Below, one piece after another: positions 38,233 through 49,721 of a DNA stretch of 64,000 nt. Numbering within the stretch: position 1 is the first letter of the stretch; each line of letters begins with the position of its first letter. Position numbers and translations under genes: made by a program. The DNA is from Iningainema tapete BLCC-T55 (lineage in GTDB: Bacteria; Cyanobacteriota; Cyanobacteriia; Cyanobacteriales; Nostocaceae), in contig NZ_JACXAE010000057.1 of assembly GCF_014698965.1 (NCBI RefSeq), positions 62,001 through 126,000 of the forward strand, in the 5' to 3' direction. The notes below the pieces were generated by a model. That model saw only the letters and a program-made list of their open reading frames with translations, searched no databases and was not told the origin of the DNA.

Positions 38233-38330
38233 AAAATCGGGTAATAAATGCTGGAATCCTTTTATCATGGGCTGTTCCTTCATTTTATTAACTGCTCTCC
38301 TGCCTGTGATCGCCATATTTGCAATAACTA

Positions 38331-41300
38331 TTAGGAAATTTCAACTTTTGAAGCTAGTTTGGGAACCTTAACTACAGGTTGGTTTCAATCTCTAATAGGG
38401 ATTTTAGGAAATTTCAACTTGACTGTAGCAATTGTGACGTCAATCCCAGTTTTGTTTCAATCCCTAATAGGGATTTTAGGAAATTTCAACCTTGAAAACA
38501 GATCTCGCTTGGGTTGAAGAGTTAGCGTTTCAATCCCTAATAGGGATTTTAGGAAATTTCAACAATATGTTTTATGTAGGTATTATGAACTAAATTAGTG
38601 TTTCAATCCCTAATAGGGATTTTAGGAAATTTCAACGCTAGTGATATTCACGAAATTGGCATAGTAATGTCGTTTCAATCCCTAATAGGGATTTTAGGAA
38701 ATTTCAACCTGGGAATTGACGAGAGAGTTGCTCTAAATAAACTTGTTTCAATCCCTAATAGGGATTTTAGGAAATTTCAACGGAAGAAGATACGGCAACA
38801 TCTTCCGTGAGCGACAATGTTTCAATCCCTAATAGGGATTTTAGGAAATTTCAACGCGCGATCGCTTCTGCTGGCATTTGTTGAAGTTTTTGTTTCAATC
38901 CCTAATAGGGATTTTAGGAAATTTCAACTTTTTGTGTATTAATAATGGTAAGTTTATTTTTCGTTTCAATCCCTAATAGGGATTTTAGGAAATTTCAACA
39001 AGACGGAACGTCAGCAACAAGAATCAGACAGATGTTTCAATCCCTAATAGGGATTTTAGGAAATTTCAACCCCTGATACCGCCCAAGAAAATGGATCATC
39101 CCGTGTTTCAATCCCTAATAGGGATTTTAAGAAATTTCAACTTGAATATTTAATTTTGTCAGCTTTTCTATTATCGCGTTTCAATCCCTAATAGGGATTT
39201 TAGGAAATTTCAACATCCTAAAGCCACCATTTACAACGATGGTTTTGAGTTTCAATCCCTAATAGGGATTTTAGGAAATTTCAACATGGCATGTCTGTTG
39301 TTTTCTTTGCTCTTGAGATGTTTCAATCCCTAATAGGGATTTTAGGAAATTTCAACAAGTGATTAGGTTGCGGATGCGCTCTTTTTCTGCCTTGTTTCAA
39401 TCCCTAATAGGGATTTTAGGAAATTTCAACAATTGTGCTTTAGCTGCTTCTTTTTCCGCATCAGAGTTTCAATCCCTAATAGGGATTTTAGGAAATTTCA
39501 ACTTGTAAAGAATTATGGCAAAAAGTCGCGATCGCGTTTCAATCCCTAATAGGGATTTTAGAAAATTTCAACACTATTTGCTCGTACCCATCACCCAATC
39601 TTGTACGTTTCAATCCCTAATAGGGATTTTAGGAAATTTCAACTCGTCTATACGCCTGCCACGGCAACAGAAAATACGTTTCAATCCCTAATAGGGATTT
39701 TAGGAAATTTCAACATTCAAAATTTTTGCTTTAGTGTTTTTTTTTGCTGGGTTTCAATCCCTAATAGGGATTTTAGGAAATTTCAACCTGGAAGCTCGCT
39801 GAAGTCAAGGAATGCTTCGGACTTGTTTCAATCCCTAATAGGGATTTTAGGAAATTTCAACTAATCGAATTTGGGGAATAGAAGGGCTAGAAGCTGGTTT
39901 CAATCCCTAATAGGGATTTTAGGAAATTTCAACACTATCGTTTGTAGTCAAAGGTACTAGATTATGCCTGTTTCAATCCCTAATAGGGATTTTAGGAAAT
40001 TTCAACCCCAGTGTTCGTACCACTGGATGACTTCCCAACCCCCAGTTTCAATCCCTAATAGGGATTTTAGGAAATTTCAACTATTAAGTCAAATAGTTGA
40101 AAGAAACGCACGTCTGTTTCAATCCCTAATAGGGATTTTAGGAAATTTCAACCAAGAAGCGCGGCGCAAAACTTTGAAGATGGAATTCTGGGAAAGTTTC
40201 AATCCCTAATAGGGATTTTAGGAAATTTCAACATATGACTCAGAACAACCAATCTCATCAGCAATATCGTTTCAATCCCTAATAGGGATTTTAGGAAATT
40301 TCAACTTTCCCTTGTTCCCGGATGTAGTTCATCCCATTCATGTTTCAATCCCTAATAGGGATTTTAGGAAATTTCAACGATCTATGCGCTGACGATGAAA
40401 ACGAAATTAGTGAGTTTCAATCCCTAATAGGGATTTTAGGAAATTTCAACCGCGAGTCCGAAAAAGCTATGCCTAAGTTCGTTTTAGTTTCAATCCCTAA
40501 TAGGGATTTTAGGAAATTTCAACTCGCATCTAAATTATATCCTAAAGCCACCATTTACGTTTCAATCCCTAATAGGGATTTTAGGAAATTTCAACTCATC
40601 TAAAACCTCCCTCTATTTGATGTAATTTGGTTTCAATCCCTAATAGGGATTTTAGGAAATTTCAACCTTTTTAATTTTTTCTATCTGTCCGATTGCAGTA
40701 AGTTTCAATCCCTAATAGGGATTTTAGGAAATTTCAACACGTCGCATCATCCGTCGTTGCTCCATCCTGTCCTTGTTTCAATCCCTAATAGGGATTTTAG
40801 GAAATTTCAACGTTGTACTGTCATGTTCTATTAGTAATCAATTAAATGTTTCAATCCCTAATAGGGATTTTAGGAAATTTCAACCTTTTTTTCGATGATG
40901 AAGTACATCGGCTACCTTCGTTTCAATCCCTAATAGGGATTTTAGGAAATTTCAACGATAATGCTTCTTTCCGCACCCAAGGAGAGAGTGGACGTTTCAA
41001 TCCCTAATAGGGATTTTAGGAAATTTCAACTGCCTTCTCCTTGATGAGAGAAGATATCTGTGTAGTTTCAATCCCTAATAGGGATTTTAGGAAATTTCAA
41101 CTTAGCTGCTTCTTTTTCCGCTTCCGTTACATTTTTGGTTTCAATCCCTAATAGGGATTTTAGGAAATTTCAACAATTTCCACGTAAAAAAAGACACCCA
41201 TCAAGCTTTTGTTTCAATCCCTAATAGGGATTTTAGGAAATTTCAACGAGAGACACGCGAGGGCAAGAGGAGAAAGTGCTTTGTTTCAATCCCTAATAGG

Positions 41301-44300
41301 GATTTTAGGAAATTTCAACGCAATTGAACACTGTTACTTGTATTCGTCAAAAGTGTTTCAATCCCTATTAGGGATTTTAGGAAATTTCAACAATTCGTGA
41401 ATTAGTTCTCTGTCTGGCTCATCTCGTTTCAATCCCTAATAGGGATTTTAGGAAATTTCAACTCAAAAATTTTCGCTTGGCGATTGGAGATATTTAGCTA
41501 AGTTTCAATCCCTAATAGGGATTTTAGGAAATTTCAACCAAAACGTCTTCTGGTATTTGTTTTATTAGTGAGCTGTTTCAATCCCTAATAGGGATTTTAG
41601 GAAATTTCAACTCTTTTTGTCTTTGCTCTCTTGCAGCGTTGGTTGTGTTTCAATCCCTAATAGGGATTTTAGGAAATTTCAACCTTTGAGGCGACTGAGG
41701 CGCAAGTCAAAGCTGTGCATGTTTCAATCCCTAATAGGGATTTTAGGAAATTTCAACTCGGTAATCATCATCGGTCATTTGCTTGATGCCACCACGTTTC
41801 AATCCCTAATAGGGATTTTAGGAAATTTCAACTTCTTCGATATCTTTACCTTTATGGATGAATGCTTTAGTTTCAATCCCTAATAGGGATTTTAGGAAAT
41901 TTCAACTACACCATTGCAGCCTGATGGGTCATTTTTCCCAGTTTCAATCCCTAATAGGGATTTTAGGAAATTTCAACCATCGGTAGAAAGAATGCAGGTG
42001 TTCTTGTTCGTGGTTTCAATCCCTAATAGGGATTTTAGGAAATTTCAACCCCCGCGCACCATTCAAATCTCTATCCATAGTTTGTTTCAATCCCTAATAG
42101 GGATTTTAGGAAATTTCAACCATAACAAAGCTAATCCTAATGACAAAATCAAATTTCCGTTTCAATCCCTAATAGGGATTTTAGGAAATTTCAACATTTG
42201 TATATACAAACGGAAATAAGTATTTACAAAAGTTTCAATCCCTAATAGGGATTTTAGGAAATTTCAACGAGAGTTCTAATCCAGCACTAGTGATACGTTT
42301 TTTGTTTCAATCCCTAATAGGGATTTTAGGAAATTTCAACTTGATTTTGTGGCGGTAAGCTACTGATATAAGATGCGTTTCAATCCCTAATAGGGATTTT
42401 AGGAAATTTCAACCCACTAGGTCTTAGAACATACTTCTGGGTTAGCTTGTTTCAATCCCTAATAGGGATTTTAGGAAATTTCAACTCAAAAAAATGGAGA
42501 AATATATGCCTAAAATTACTGCGTTTCAATCCCTAATAGGGATTTTAGGAAATTTCAACGTTACCCCCACGGAGTAATCAAAGCTATTACTCCGTTTCAA
42601 TCCCTAATAGGGATTTTAGGAAATTTCAACAGATATCCTTTGGAAGAAAAGTTTGCTTTTGGGATGTTTCAATCCCTAATAGGGATTTTAGGAAATTTCA
42701 ACTCAACTGGTCTTTTAAAGATTGCATAAATCTTTGTTTCAATCCCTAATAGGGATTTTAGGAAATTTCAACACTAATCCATCTACGTAGTCTTGAGTAC
42801 CTGCATTGTTTCAATCCCTAATAGGGATTTTAGGAAATTTCAACTGACTTACTTGCGACTAGTCGCAAGTGTACCGTAAGTTTCAATCCCTAATAGGGAT
42901 TTTAGGAAATTTCAACAATACCAAAATGTTCGTCATCTAGAGGAATGTTTTTGTTTCAATCCCTAATAGGGATTTTAGGAAATTTCAACATTGCTTCTTT
43001 ATTTGTTCCACTATTACTTACAATGTTTCAATCCCTAATAGGGATTTTAGGAAATTTCAACTCTAGGTGTTTCGATTAGAAAAGCTGGATTAACTGAGTT
43101 TCAATCCCTAATAGGGATTTTAGGAAATTTCAACTATCACATCTATTATTTAACAAATATACCGGAAAGGTTTCAATCCCTAATAGGGATTTTAGGAAAT
43201 TTCAACTGTTGTATCAGATGTTTCTTCTTTTAATGTGCCAAGTTTCAATCCCTAATAGGGATTTTAGGAAATTTCAACGTTGCTTCGCCCTGTCTCTGGA
43301 CAGCCCAAGAATCGTGATGTTTCAATCCCTAATAGGGATTTTAGGAAATTTCAACTATACACTTCTGTACCAGAGGAATCGTAGCCAATAAAAGTTTCAA
43401 TCCCTAATAGGGATTTTAGGAAATTTCAACACTAGTCCTGCGTAGATAGCAGGCGTAAGCGCTAGTTTCAATCCCTAATAGGGATTTTAGGAAATTTCAA
43501 CGAGGCTATCTGTGTACTGATGCGGGATGAAATAGGTTTCAATCCCTAATAGGGATTTTAGGAAATTTCAACAGTAGAAAAAATTTCAATTAGCTGATTT
43601 AGCTCTTTGTTTCAATCCCTAATAGGGATTTTAGGAAATTTCAACATTTTCACATACCCACTTCAAGTTCATTGCTTTTGCTAGTTTCAATCCCTAATAG
43701 GGATTTTAGGAAATTTCAACACTTAAGAAATATCGGTTTGTATCTCTAATTGTTAGTTTCAATCCCTAATAGGGATTTTAGGAAATTTCAACAATTGTTA
43801 ATCAACATCGTAAAAATAGTAAATTGAGTTTCAATCCCTAATAGGGATTTTAGGAAATTTCAACCACCTGACTGTACGTGTTTTCGCTGCATTAGAATAA
43901 GTTTCAATCCCTAATAGGGATTTTAGGAAATTTCAACTTAAAATCGTTAGTTTGTTGTTAGTTAATAAAGGGTTTCAATCCCTAATAGGGATTTTAGGAA
44001 ATTTCAACTTTAAAATCGTTAGTTTGTTGTTAGTTAATAAAGGGTTTCAATCCCTAATAGGGATTTTAGGAAATTTCAACCATTAAAAATATAGCCAATC
44101 CAAAGGGTGTTTTTGTTTCAATCCCTAATAGGGATTTTAGGAAATTTCAACCTAAATTAAGCAGGTGCTATTTTAAGCTTGTTTAGTTTCAATCCCTAAT
44201 AGGGATTTTAGGAAATTTCAACATGACCGAAAACTCAGGCAGCGATCGCCGTCATCAAGTTTCAATCCCTAATAGGGATTTTAGGAAATTTCAACATGAA

Positions 44301-46691
44301 TGCACAGATCTTGGGGTATCAGTGCTATTACTTGTTTCAATCCCTAATAGGGATTTTAGGAAATTTCAACGTCATCCGTTGTATTTTTTGTATTATTGCA
44401 AAGTTAAGTTTCAATCCCTAATAGGGATTTTAGGAAATTTCAACTTTTTGCCTGCCGCTACACCGCCTTGGTTACTATGTTTCAATCCCTAATAGGGATT
44501 TTAGGAAATTTCAACTAATTGTTTAAACTCAACAAAGAGAAACAATGAGTTTCAATCCCTAATAGGGATTTTAGGAAATTTCAACTGTTGTTCCTTGACG
44601 GCTTGACTTAATTGATGAGGTTTCAATCCCTAATAGGGATTTTAGGAAATTTCAACCGGACGAGTTGACAGGAATCGGAAACCGTCGTAAATTCGTTTCA
44701 ATCCCTAATAGGGATTTTAGGAAATTTCAACTTATGTACTGCAATTTGAGGCTTATTTGCTTGCATCCGTTTCAATCCCTAATAGGGATTTTAGGAAATT
44801 TCAACCAGATTGACCCTGCCGCGCCTATGCTCGTCGCTCATTAGTTTCAATCCCTAATAGGGATTTTAGGAAATTTCAACGCACAGTAGAAATATATGCT
44901 GATTAAGTAAACAAAGGTTTCAATCCCTAATAGGGATTTTAGGAAATTTCAACAGATATCCTTTGGAAGAAAAGTTTGCTTTTGGGATGTTTCAATCCCT
45001 AATAGGGATTTTAGGAAATTTCAACTCAACTGGTCTTTTAAAGATTGCATAAATCTTTGTTTCAATCCCTAATAGGGATTTTAGGAAATTTCAACACTAA
45101 TCCATCTACGTAGTCTTGAGTACCTGCATTGTTTCAATCCCTAATAGGGATTTTAGGAAATTTCAACTGACTTACTTGCGACTAGTCGCAAGTGTACCGT
45201 AAGTTTCAATCCCTAATAGGGATTTTAGGAAATTTCAACAATACCAAAATGTTCGTCATCTAGAGGAATGTTTTTGTTTCAATCCCTAATAGGGATTTTA
45301 GGAAATTTCAACCTTTCAATTTAGACTTAAATATTGAAATTAATTATGTTTCAATCCCTAATAGGGATTTTAGGAAATTTCAACATCACCAGGTATACTT
45401 GCGAAGATTTACAAGGAAAGTTTCAATCCCTAATAGGGATTTTAGGAAATTTCAACACTTAAAAGCGTTGGGATTACCAACGAATTATGATAAGTTTCAA
45501 TCCCTAATAGGGATTTTAGGAAATTTCAACTTTTTCACTTGTGAGAAATGCGGGCCAGTACTTTCGTTTCAATCCCTAATAGGGATTTTAGGAAATTTCA
45601 ACGGAGTTACGTACAGGTTACTCAACCATCAGTTACTTTGTTTCAATCCCTAATAGGGATTTTAGGAAATTTCAACGTAGTGGGAGCATATCTGTCGCGC
45701 CACTCAGTCACCGCGTTTCAATCCCTAATAGGGATTTTAGGAAATTTCAACTTGGATCTGATATGGGTTGAGCCAGCATGTAATTGGTTTCAATCCCTAA
45801 TAGGGATTTTAGGAAATTTCAACCTTGTCTTCAACAGCCCAAGAACCGCGTTTACCGTTTCAATCCCTAATAGGGATTTTAGGAAATTTCAACCCCACCT
45901 TGCAATAGCTTGGTTTAATACTTCTAATCTACAGTTTCAATCCCTAATAGGGATTTTAGGAAATTTCAACTAGATACTGAAGTACAGTTTGATTCCGCCC
46001 CTGAGTTTCAATCCCTAATAGGGATTTTAGGAAATTTCAACGAGCACCAGTGCGGTGGATGTAAATTTCGTAACCCGTTTCAATCCCTAATAGGGATTTT
46101 AGGAAATTTCAACTCTTGTGATTGGGATAGGTTGGTGCATAAATTGCTGTTTCAATCCCTAATAGGGATTTTAGGAAATTTCAACGTTTTTGTACTGTGT
46201 ATCCATTTCTTACTAGGCAGTTTCAATCCCTAATAGGGATTTTAGGAAATTTCAACCTAGTGCCTTCCATGCCCTAGCATCGTCCTTCTAAAGTTTCAAT
46301 CCCTAATAGGGATTTTAGGAAATTTCAACTATAATACAAACTCTGTTCCTCCATCTTTGCAAAGTTTCAATCCCTAATAGGGATTTTAGGAAATTTCAAC
46401 AACCGTATATGTCAATAAAATTTTACACCCCTATAGTTTCAATCCCTAATAGGGATTTTAGGAAATTTCAACCTCCAGACACTCTCGCTTGGATTGGATT
46501 AGTAGCCGGTTTCAATCCCTAATAGGGATTTTAGGAAATTTCAACCAAACTTGCACGAGCTAATCTCGCGCAATACATTGTTTCAATCCCTAATAGGGAT
46601 TTTAGGAAATTTCAACCAAAAGACAATGAACCAACTTTCAAAACTCAAAATATTGTTTCAATCCCTAATAGGGATTTTAGGAAATTTCAAC
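38331..46691 (-). CRISPR. Long type I-D-like CRISPR array, about 115 repeats
   Basis: 37-base repeats starting GTTTCAATCCCTAATAGGG on the + strand; spacers are mostly 33-40 bases. I count 115 full repeats (first 38382-38418, last 46655-46691). To the left lies a truncated repeat with only its last 15 bases (38331-38345), and the first full repeat has one base change. Decay at the left end means the leader is on the right and the array is transcribed leftward. The crRNA repeat then ends in AUUGAAAC, the usual handle, with hairpin AAUCCC-UAUUA-GGGAUU. Single-base variants occur near 39130, 39560 and 41366. Confidence 0.99.
42631..45275. repeat. Five-spacer duplicated block inside the array
   Basis: Spacers 42631-42665, 42703-42735, 42773-42807, 42845-42879 and 42917-42952 recur in the same order at 44954-44988, 45026-45058, 45096-45130, 45168-45202 and 45240-45275. 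Both copies are 322 bases long and 2323 bases apart. The flanking spacers differ. Confidence 0.97.
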
Positions 46692-46956
46692 GCCTGCTTC
46701 TAAAAAGCTTACGATATGTAGTTTTCAAGGTGCGGTTGCGCGACAATTTAAGTTTATAGCACTTCCAGAGATTGGTCAAGAGATTGTTGGTTGTTTTCAT
46801 ATCGCTAAAAGCCTTATGCTACAAGGTTTTGAGAAATTGCGCGGATGGTAAAGCTGGGAAATAGGGCTGAAATCTTTACATTAAAGGTGTTTGCGCTTGT
46901 TTTCGACTTTGCCTGGGAAAAACACCCACCCATCCGCGCAGAATCCTGAAAATAAA
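46692..46956 (-). promoter_or_regulatory. Leader and promoter of the long array
   Basis: Lies between cas2 and the first repeat. On the - strand a TTGACC (46774-46779) stands 17 bases before TAAACT (46751-46756), within an extended -10 TGCTATAAA. A start near 46744 would give a ~50-base RNA leader. The motif TTAAGTTTATAGCAC (46748-46762) recurs at the cas promoter. An inverted repeat TGCGCGGATGG / CCATCCGCGCA (46838-46848; 46930-46940) lies further out. Confidence 0.8.
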
Positions 46957-47238
46957 CTAGGCAAAGAAGATGGTTTCATCTCGCGGTTGTTCTCCGCCTA
47001 TCCTTTCTACTTTACCTTGACAACAGGCGCAGAGGAAGTAGAACCGGACGCTATCTCCTTTGACAATGACTTTGGTAAGGCGCGATCGCAGCTTAGCATA
47101 CTGAGTTTCTGTCAAGTTGCATTCAAAAATACTATACTGCACCCACTGTCCATAGGATTTGAGTATGGAGTGAATTTTAGTGCGGCGCTTGTCTTCGGAG
47201 ATGTCATAGGATACAACAACAAACTTACTCACCGTCAC
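46957..47238 (-). CDS. cas2: CRISPR-associated endoribonuclease/integrase subunit Cas2
   Basis: 93 residues, GTG start. Ferredoxin-like fold with FVVVSYDISEDKRRTKIHSI (conserved Asp) and GQWVQYSIFECNLTETQY. With Cas1 it forms the spacer integration complex. It is the last gene of the cas operon, 2 bases after cas1 and next to the leader where new spacers enter. Confidence 0.97.
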   Translation of the reverse strand: MTVSKFVVVSYDISEDKRRTKIHSILKSYGQWVQYSIFECNLTETQYAKLRSRLTKVIVKGDSVRFYFLCACCQGKVERIGGEQPRDETIFFA

Positions 47239-47240
47239 CT

Positions 47241-48242
47241 CTACTTAATTACTAAAGGAGGATACTTATCGGTTTCGCCCATCAAGTACTTCGCCAGTAA
47301 CCGCGCTTGAATTTCAAACGCTTCTTGGTAAGTACATTGACGACCCAGGACTGGATGCTTAAACTTGGATTGTTTCTTCTGTTCGTACAATCGCAAAAAT
47401 GTGCGCAGTCCTTCTTTTGTTAAAGATACTGCTCCAGATAGCGGCTCTGTGGTAAAATCGGTAATAAGCAGTGCTTTCTTATTCAACGCTGAAAGTACAA
47501 CTGCATCCACAACTGTAGGTCTAAATTCCTCCATCAGATCTAAGGATAGTGAAGGACGACCGTAACGCTCAACGTGCAAGTAGCCCAAGTATGGATCAAA
47601 ACCGACGATATTTACTGCACTTTGCACGTCGTGACGGAGTAAAGCATAACCCAAACTTAATAGAGAGTTTACAGGATCGGTGGGCGGTCGGCGGCGTCTG
47701 CTTTCAAAGCTAAAACCTTCGGCACGAATTAATTTATTGAAGCAACCGAAGTATGCAGCACTACCAGCACCTTCCAAACCACGTAAAGAATCAATCGATG
47801 CGGTTGTATTAATTGGTGCTAGGGCGTTTTCTAAGTGTGTGATACTTGCATTTAAGTCAATAGCATTTTCTCGTTGAGCGCGAAGTAAGACGTTGCGGTA
47901 ATTTTTCAACTTCCCCCGCACAAAACCCTTGACAACATGCACTGCTTGTGATGTTTCTCCGGCGGCTTGCCACTGCGCTTTACGCACAAAGATATTTTTA
48001 GTCACTTCTGGTTCTAACCTACCAAGATATTTACCTGTATCTGTCAAAAAACTGAGGGGAATATGCCGTTCGAGAAATTCGGAAATAGCAGATGGAGAAA
48101 CTGTTGCCCGTCCTAAAACTACAATACCATCTACTTTGATTAACGGTACATCCAAAAGAGTTTGTTTGTTTGATTTTACACTGAGACGTTCATCTGTTTT
48201 ACCGATAAATGCATCGGCTTCGGTAATGTATACTGTTCCCAT
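47241..48242 (-). CDS. cas1: CRISPR integrase Cas1
   Basis: 333 residues. N-terminal beta domain (MGTVYITEADAFIGKTDERL) and C-terminal helical domain with the metal ligands: Glu in LRGLEGAGSAAYF, His in GYLHVERYGRPSLSLDLMEE and the later acidic residue of the same motif. It joins new spacers at the leader end. Full length and apparently intact. Confidence 0.97.
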   Translation of the reverse strand: MGTVYITEADAFIGKTDERLSVKSNKQTLLDVPLIKVDGIVVLGRATVSPSAISEFLERHIPLSFLTDTGKYLGRLEPEVTKNIFVRKAQWQAAGETSQAVHVVKGFVRGKLKNYRNVLLRAQRENAIDLNASITHLENALAPINTTASIDSLRGLEGAGSAAYFGCFNKLIRAEGFSFESRRRRPPTDPVNSLLSLGYALLRHDVQSAVNIVGFDPYLGYLHVERYGRPSLSLDLMEEFRPTVVDAVVLSALNKKALLITDFTTEPLSGAVSLTKEGLRTFLRLYEQKKQSKFKHPVLGRQCTYQEAFEIQARLLAKYLMGETDKYPPLVIK

Positions 48243-48262
48243 AATTGTTCTAAAAGTGAGTA

Positions 48263-48856
48263 TTAATTGGCTTCTTGATAGCGGTTAACTTTTGCAGTTG
48301 CTTGCGGTAAGCATTGGGAATACAAACTACAACCAGAACAGCGCTCGCCATACACTGGTGGTGGCATTTTTCCTGTTTCAAGCAAATTATTGACAGCTTG
48401 AATTGTTGCCAAGGTAGCTTCTCGCATTTCGGCACTTATTTCTACTAACTGACGCTGGTGAGATTCAGCATAATAAACATAACCTTGAGTCACTTTTTCA
48501 CCAGTCATATCTTCCAAACAAAGTGCTTGGGCTATGACTTGCATTGCATCATTATCCCACTCTCCCTTGCGTCCGCGCTTGTATTCTACAGGGTAAAAAC
48601 GTCCGTCTGTTTCTTCAATTAAATCAGCTTTACCAATTAATTGATAACGCTCAGACTTTAACCAAATAGCGCGTATTTGCCAAGTTTCTTCCCGTTGTCC
48701 TTCTCCTAATGTATGGACGCGAGAATGTAAACTAGTCCCTTCAATTGTGTATTGATTATCAGTAAATTCTCCAGCACAAAACATTCTCCAGCATCGATGG
48801 GGACAATAGCTATATTGATTCAGAGCAGCAATGGGAATATATTCAGTATTATTCAT
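48263..48856 (-). CDS. cas4: Cas4 nuclease, adaptation factor
   Basis: 197 residues. The Fe-S cysteines are in NQYSYCPHRCWRMF near the start and in GERCSGCSLYSQCLP near the end. RecB nuclease motifs: IGKADLIEETDG and YPVEYKRGRKG. Cas4 trims prespacers and selects those with the right PAM. It sits between cas6 and cas1 as in other type I-D loci. Confidence 0.96.
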   Translation of the reverse strand: MNNTEYIPIAALNQYSYCPHRCWRMFCAGEFTDNQYTIEGTSLHSRVHTLGEGQREETWQIRAIWLKSERYQLIGKADLIEETDGRFYPVEYKRGRKGEWDNDAMQVIAQALCLEDMTGEKVTQGYVYYAESHQRQLVEISAEMREATLATIQAVNNLLETGKMPPPVYGERCSGCSLYSQCLPQATAKVNRYQEAN

Positions 48857-48861
48857 GGTAT

Positions 48862-49710
48862 TTAATCAACATTGCGTCTGGTCATTTTTAATCGTCGTGT
48901 CATTCCCATACCCATAGTGGTTTTTCTTCCTACACCAGAGTAAAGAGCAAAATCCGCTAGGGTATTGATTTGTTTAATAATTAAAGGATTGACTTCTCCT
49001 AATATTCGATAGTTAATTTCGCCGACGCAGCCGATAAATTTGCTGCGGGAATCTGCTCCAATGGCAGTGCGAATATTAAAGAAACTGGGAAAAAGAACTT
49101 CTGTGAGATTAGGTTCTAAGGGTATACCGCTATATTTGTGCCAACGTTGAAGTAGACTGTTAAAGACACATTCTCTTGTTGGTAAAGCAGTATCAAACTC
49201 TCCTTGGCGGAAGTTGGTGAGAGTGGAGAAACTCAAGAAAATTTGGCGATCGCTTTCCGAAGCCTGCTCGTACAATTGAGCGTAAGTAGTAGCATTTGCC
49301 CAAGGTTGTGTAGACTGGGGAGTGCCAAGGATGCTGGTAATATACAAGTCAGCAGAACCCAAGTGCCAAGGATGGGTAGGGTTAATATTGAGCCACAGTT
49401 GGGTAAGCTTACTAAAAAGAGTGTCATCTAGTAAAGAGATGCGCCACCAACAAGGAGTTCCTGTTTGTATGGGTTGTTGATGTTCCCATTGCAAAGCGTG
49501 ATCTGAGTTTCTGTTTCTGGTAGTATGGTAAACTTGCAAGGGGCTGAGGGTGAAAGCTTTGTCAGCGGTGGATTCGTGGAGGCGCGAGCCTAATTCCTTA
49601 TCCACCGAACTAACCAAGGTGAGAAATAGGGCATGGAGATGTCTACCTGTTAAGAATTGTGGGTAAATGGGAGATTGGGGAAGTAGGTTGAGGACGAGAC
49701 TGTGAGGCAT
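48862..49710 (-). CDS. cas6: crRNA-processing endoribonuclease Cas6
   Basis: 282 residues. Two RAMP-type ferredoxin folds; the glycine-rich loop near the end reads GVGRKTTMGMGMTRR. It should cut each repeat 3' of the AAUCCC hairpin, leaving an AUUGAAAC handle. Both arrays in the window carry the same hairpin, so this single Cas6 can serve both. Candidate general base His lies in the first half (TGRHLHALFL) but is not proven. Confidence 0.93.
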   Translation of the reverse strand: MPHSLVLNLLPQSPIYPQFLTGRHLHALFLTLVSSVDKELGSRLHESTADKAFTLSPLQVYHTTRNRNSDHALQWEHQQPIQTGTPCWWRISLLDDTLFSKLTQLWLNINPTHPWHLGSADLYITSILGTPQSTQPWANATTYAQLYEQASESDRQIFLSFSTLTNFRQGEFDTALPTRECVFNSLLQRWHKYSGIPLEPNLTEVLFPSFFNIRTAIGADSRSKFIGCVGEINYRILGEVNPLIIKQINTLADFALYSGVGRKTTMGMGMTRRLKMTRRNVD

Positions 49711-49721
49711 TTTCAGTAAAC

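Noticed and set aside
38598-45973. Many open frames with SIPNRDFRKFQ or FQSLIGILGNFN repeats
   Set aside because: They are translations of the CRISPR repeat in different frames, not genes.
46751-46762. Pseudo-spacer guide also targeting the array leader promoter
   Set aside because: Only the PAM-distal part (TTAAGTT.ATAGCAC) matches; the seed TGTGTAAATGGA is absent there.
46891-47310. 139-codon + strand frame over cas2
   Set aside because: Antisense shadow of cas2 and of the cas1 end.
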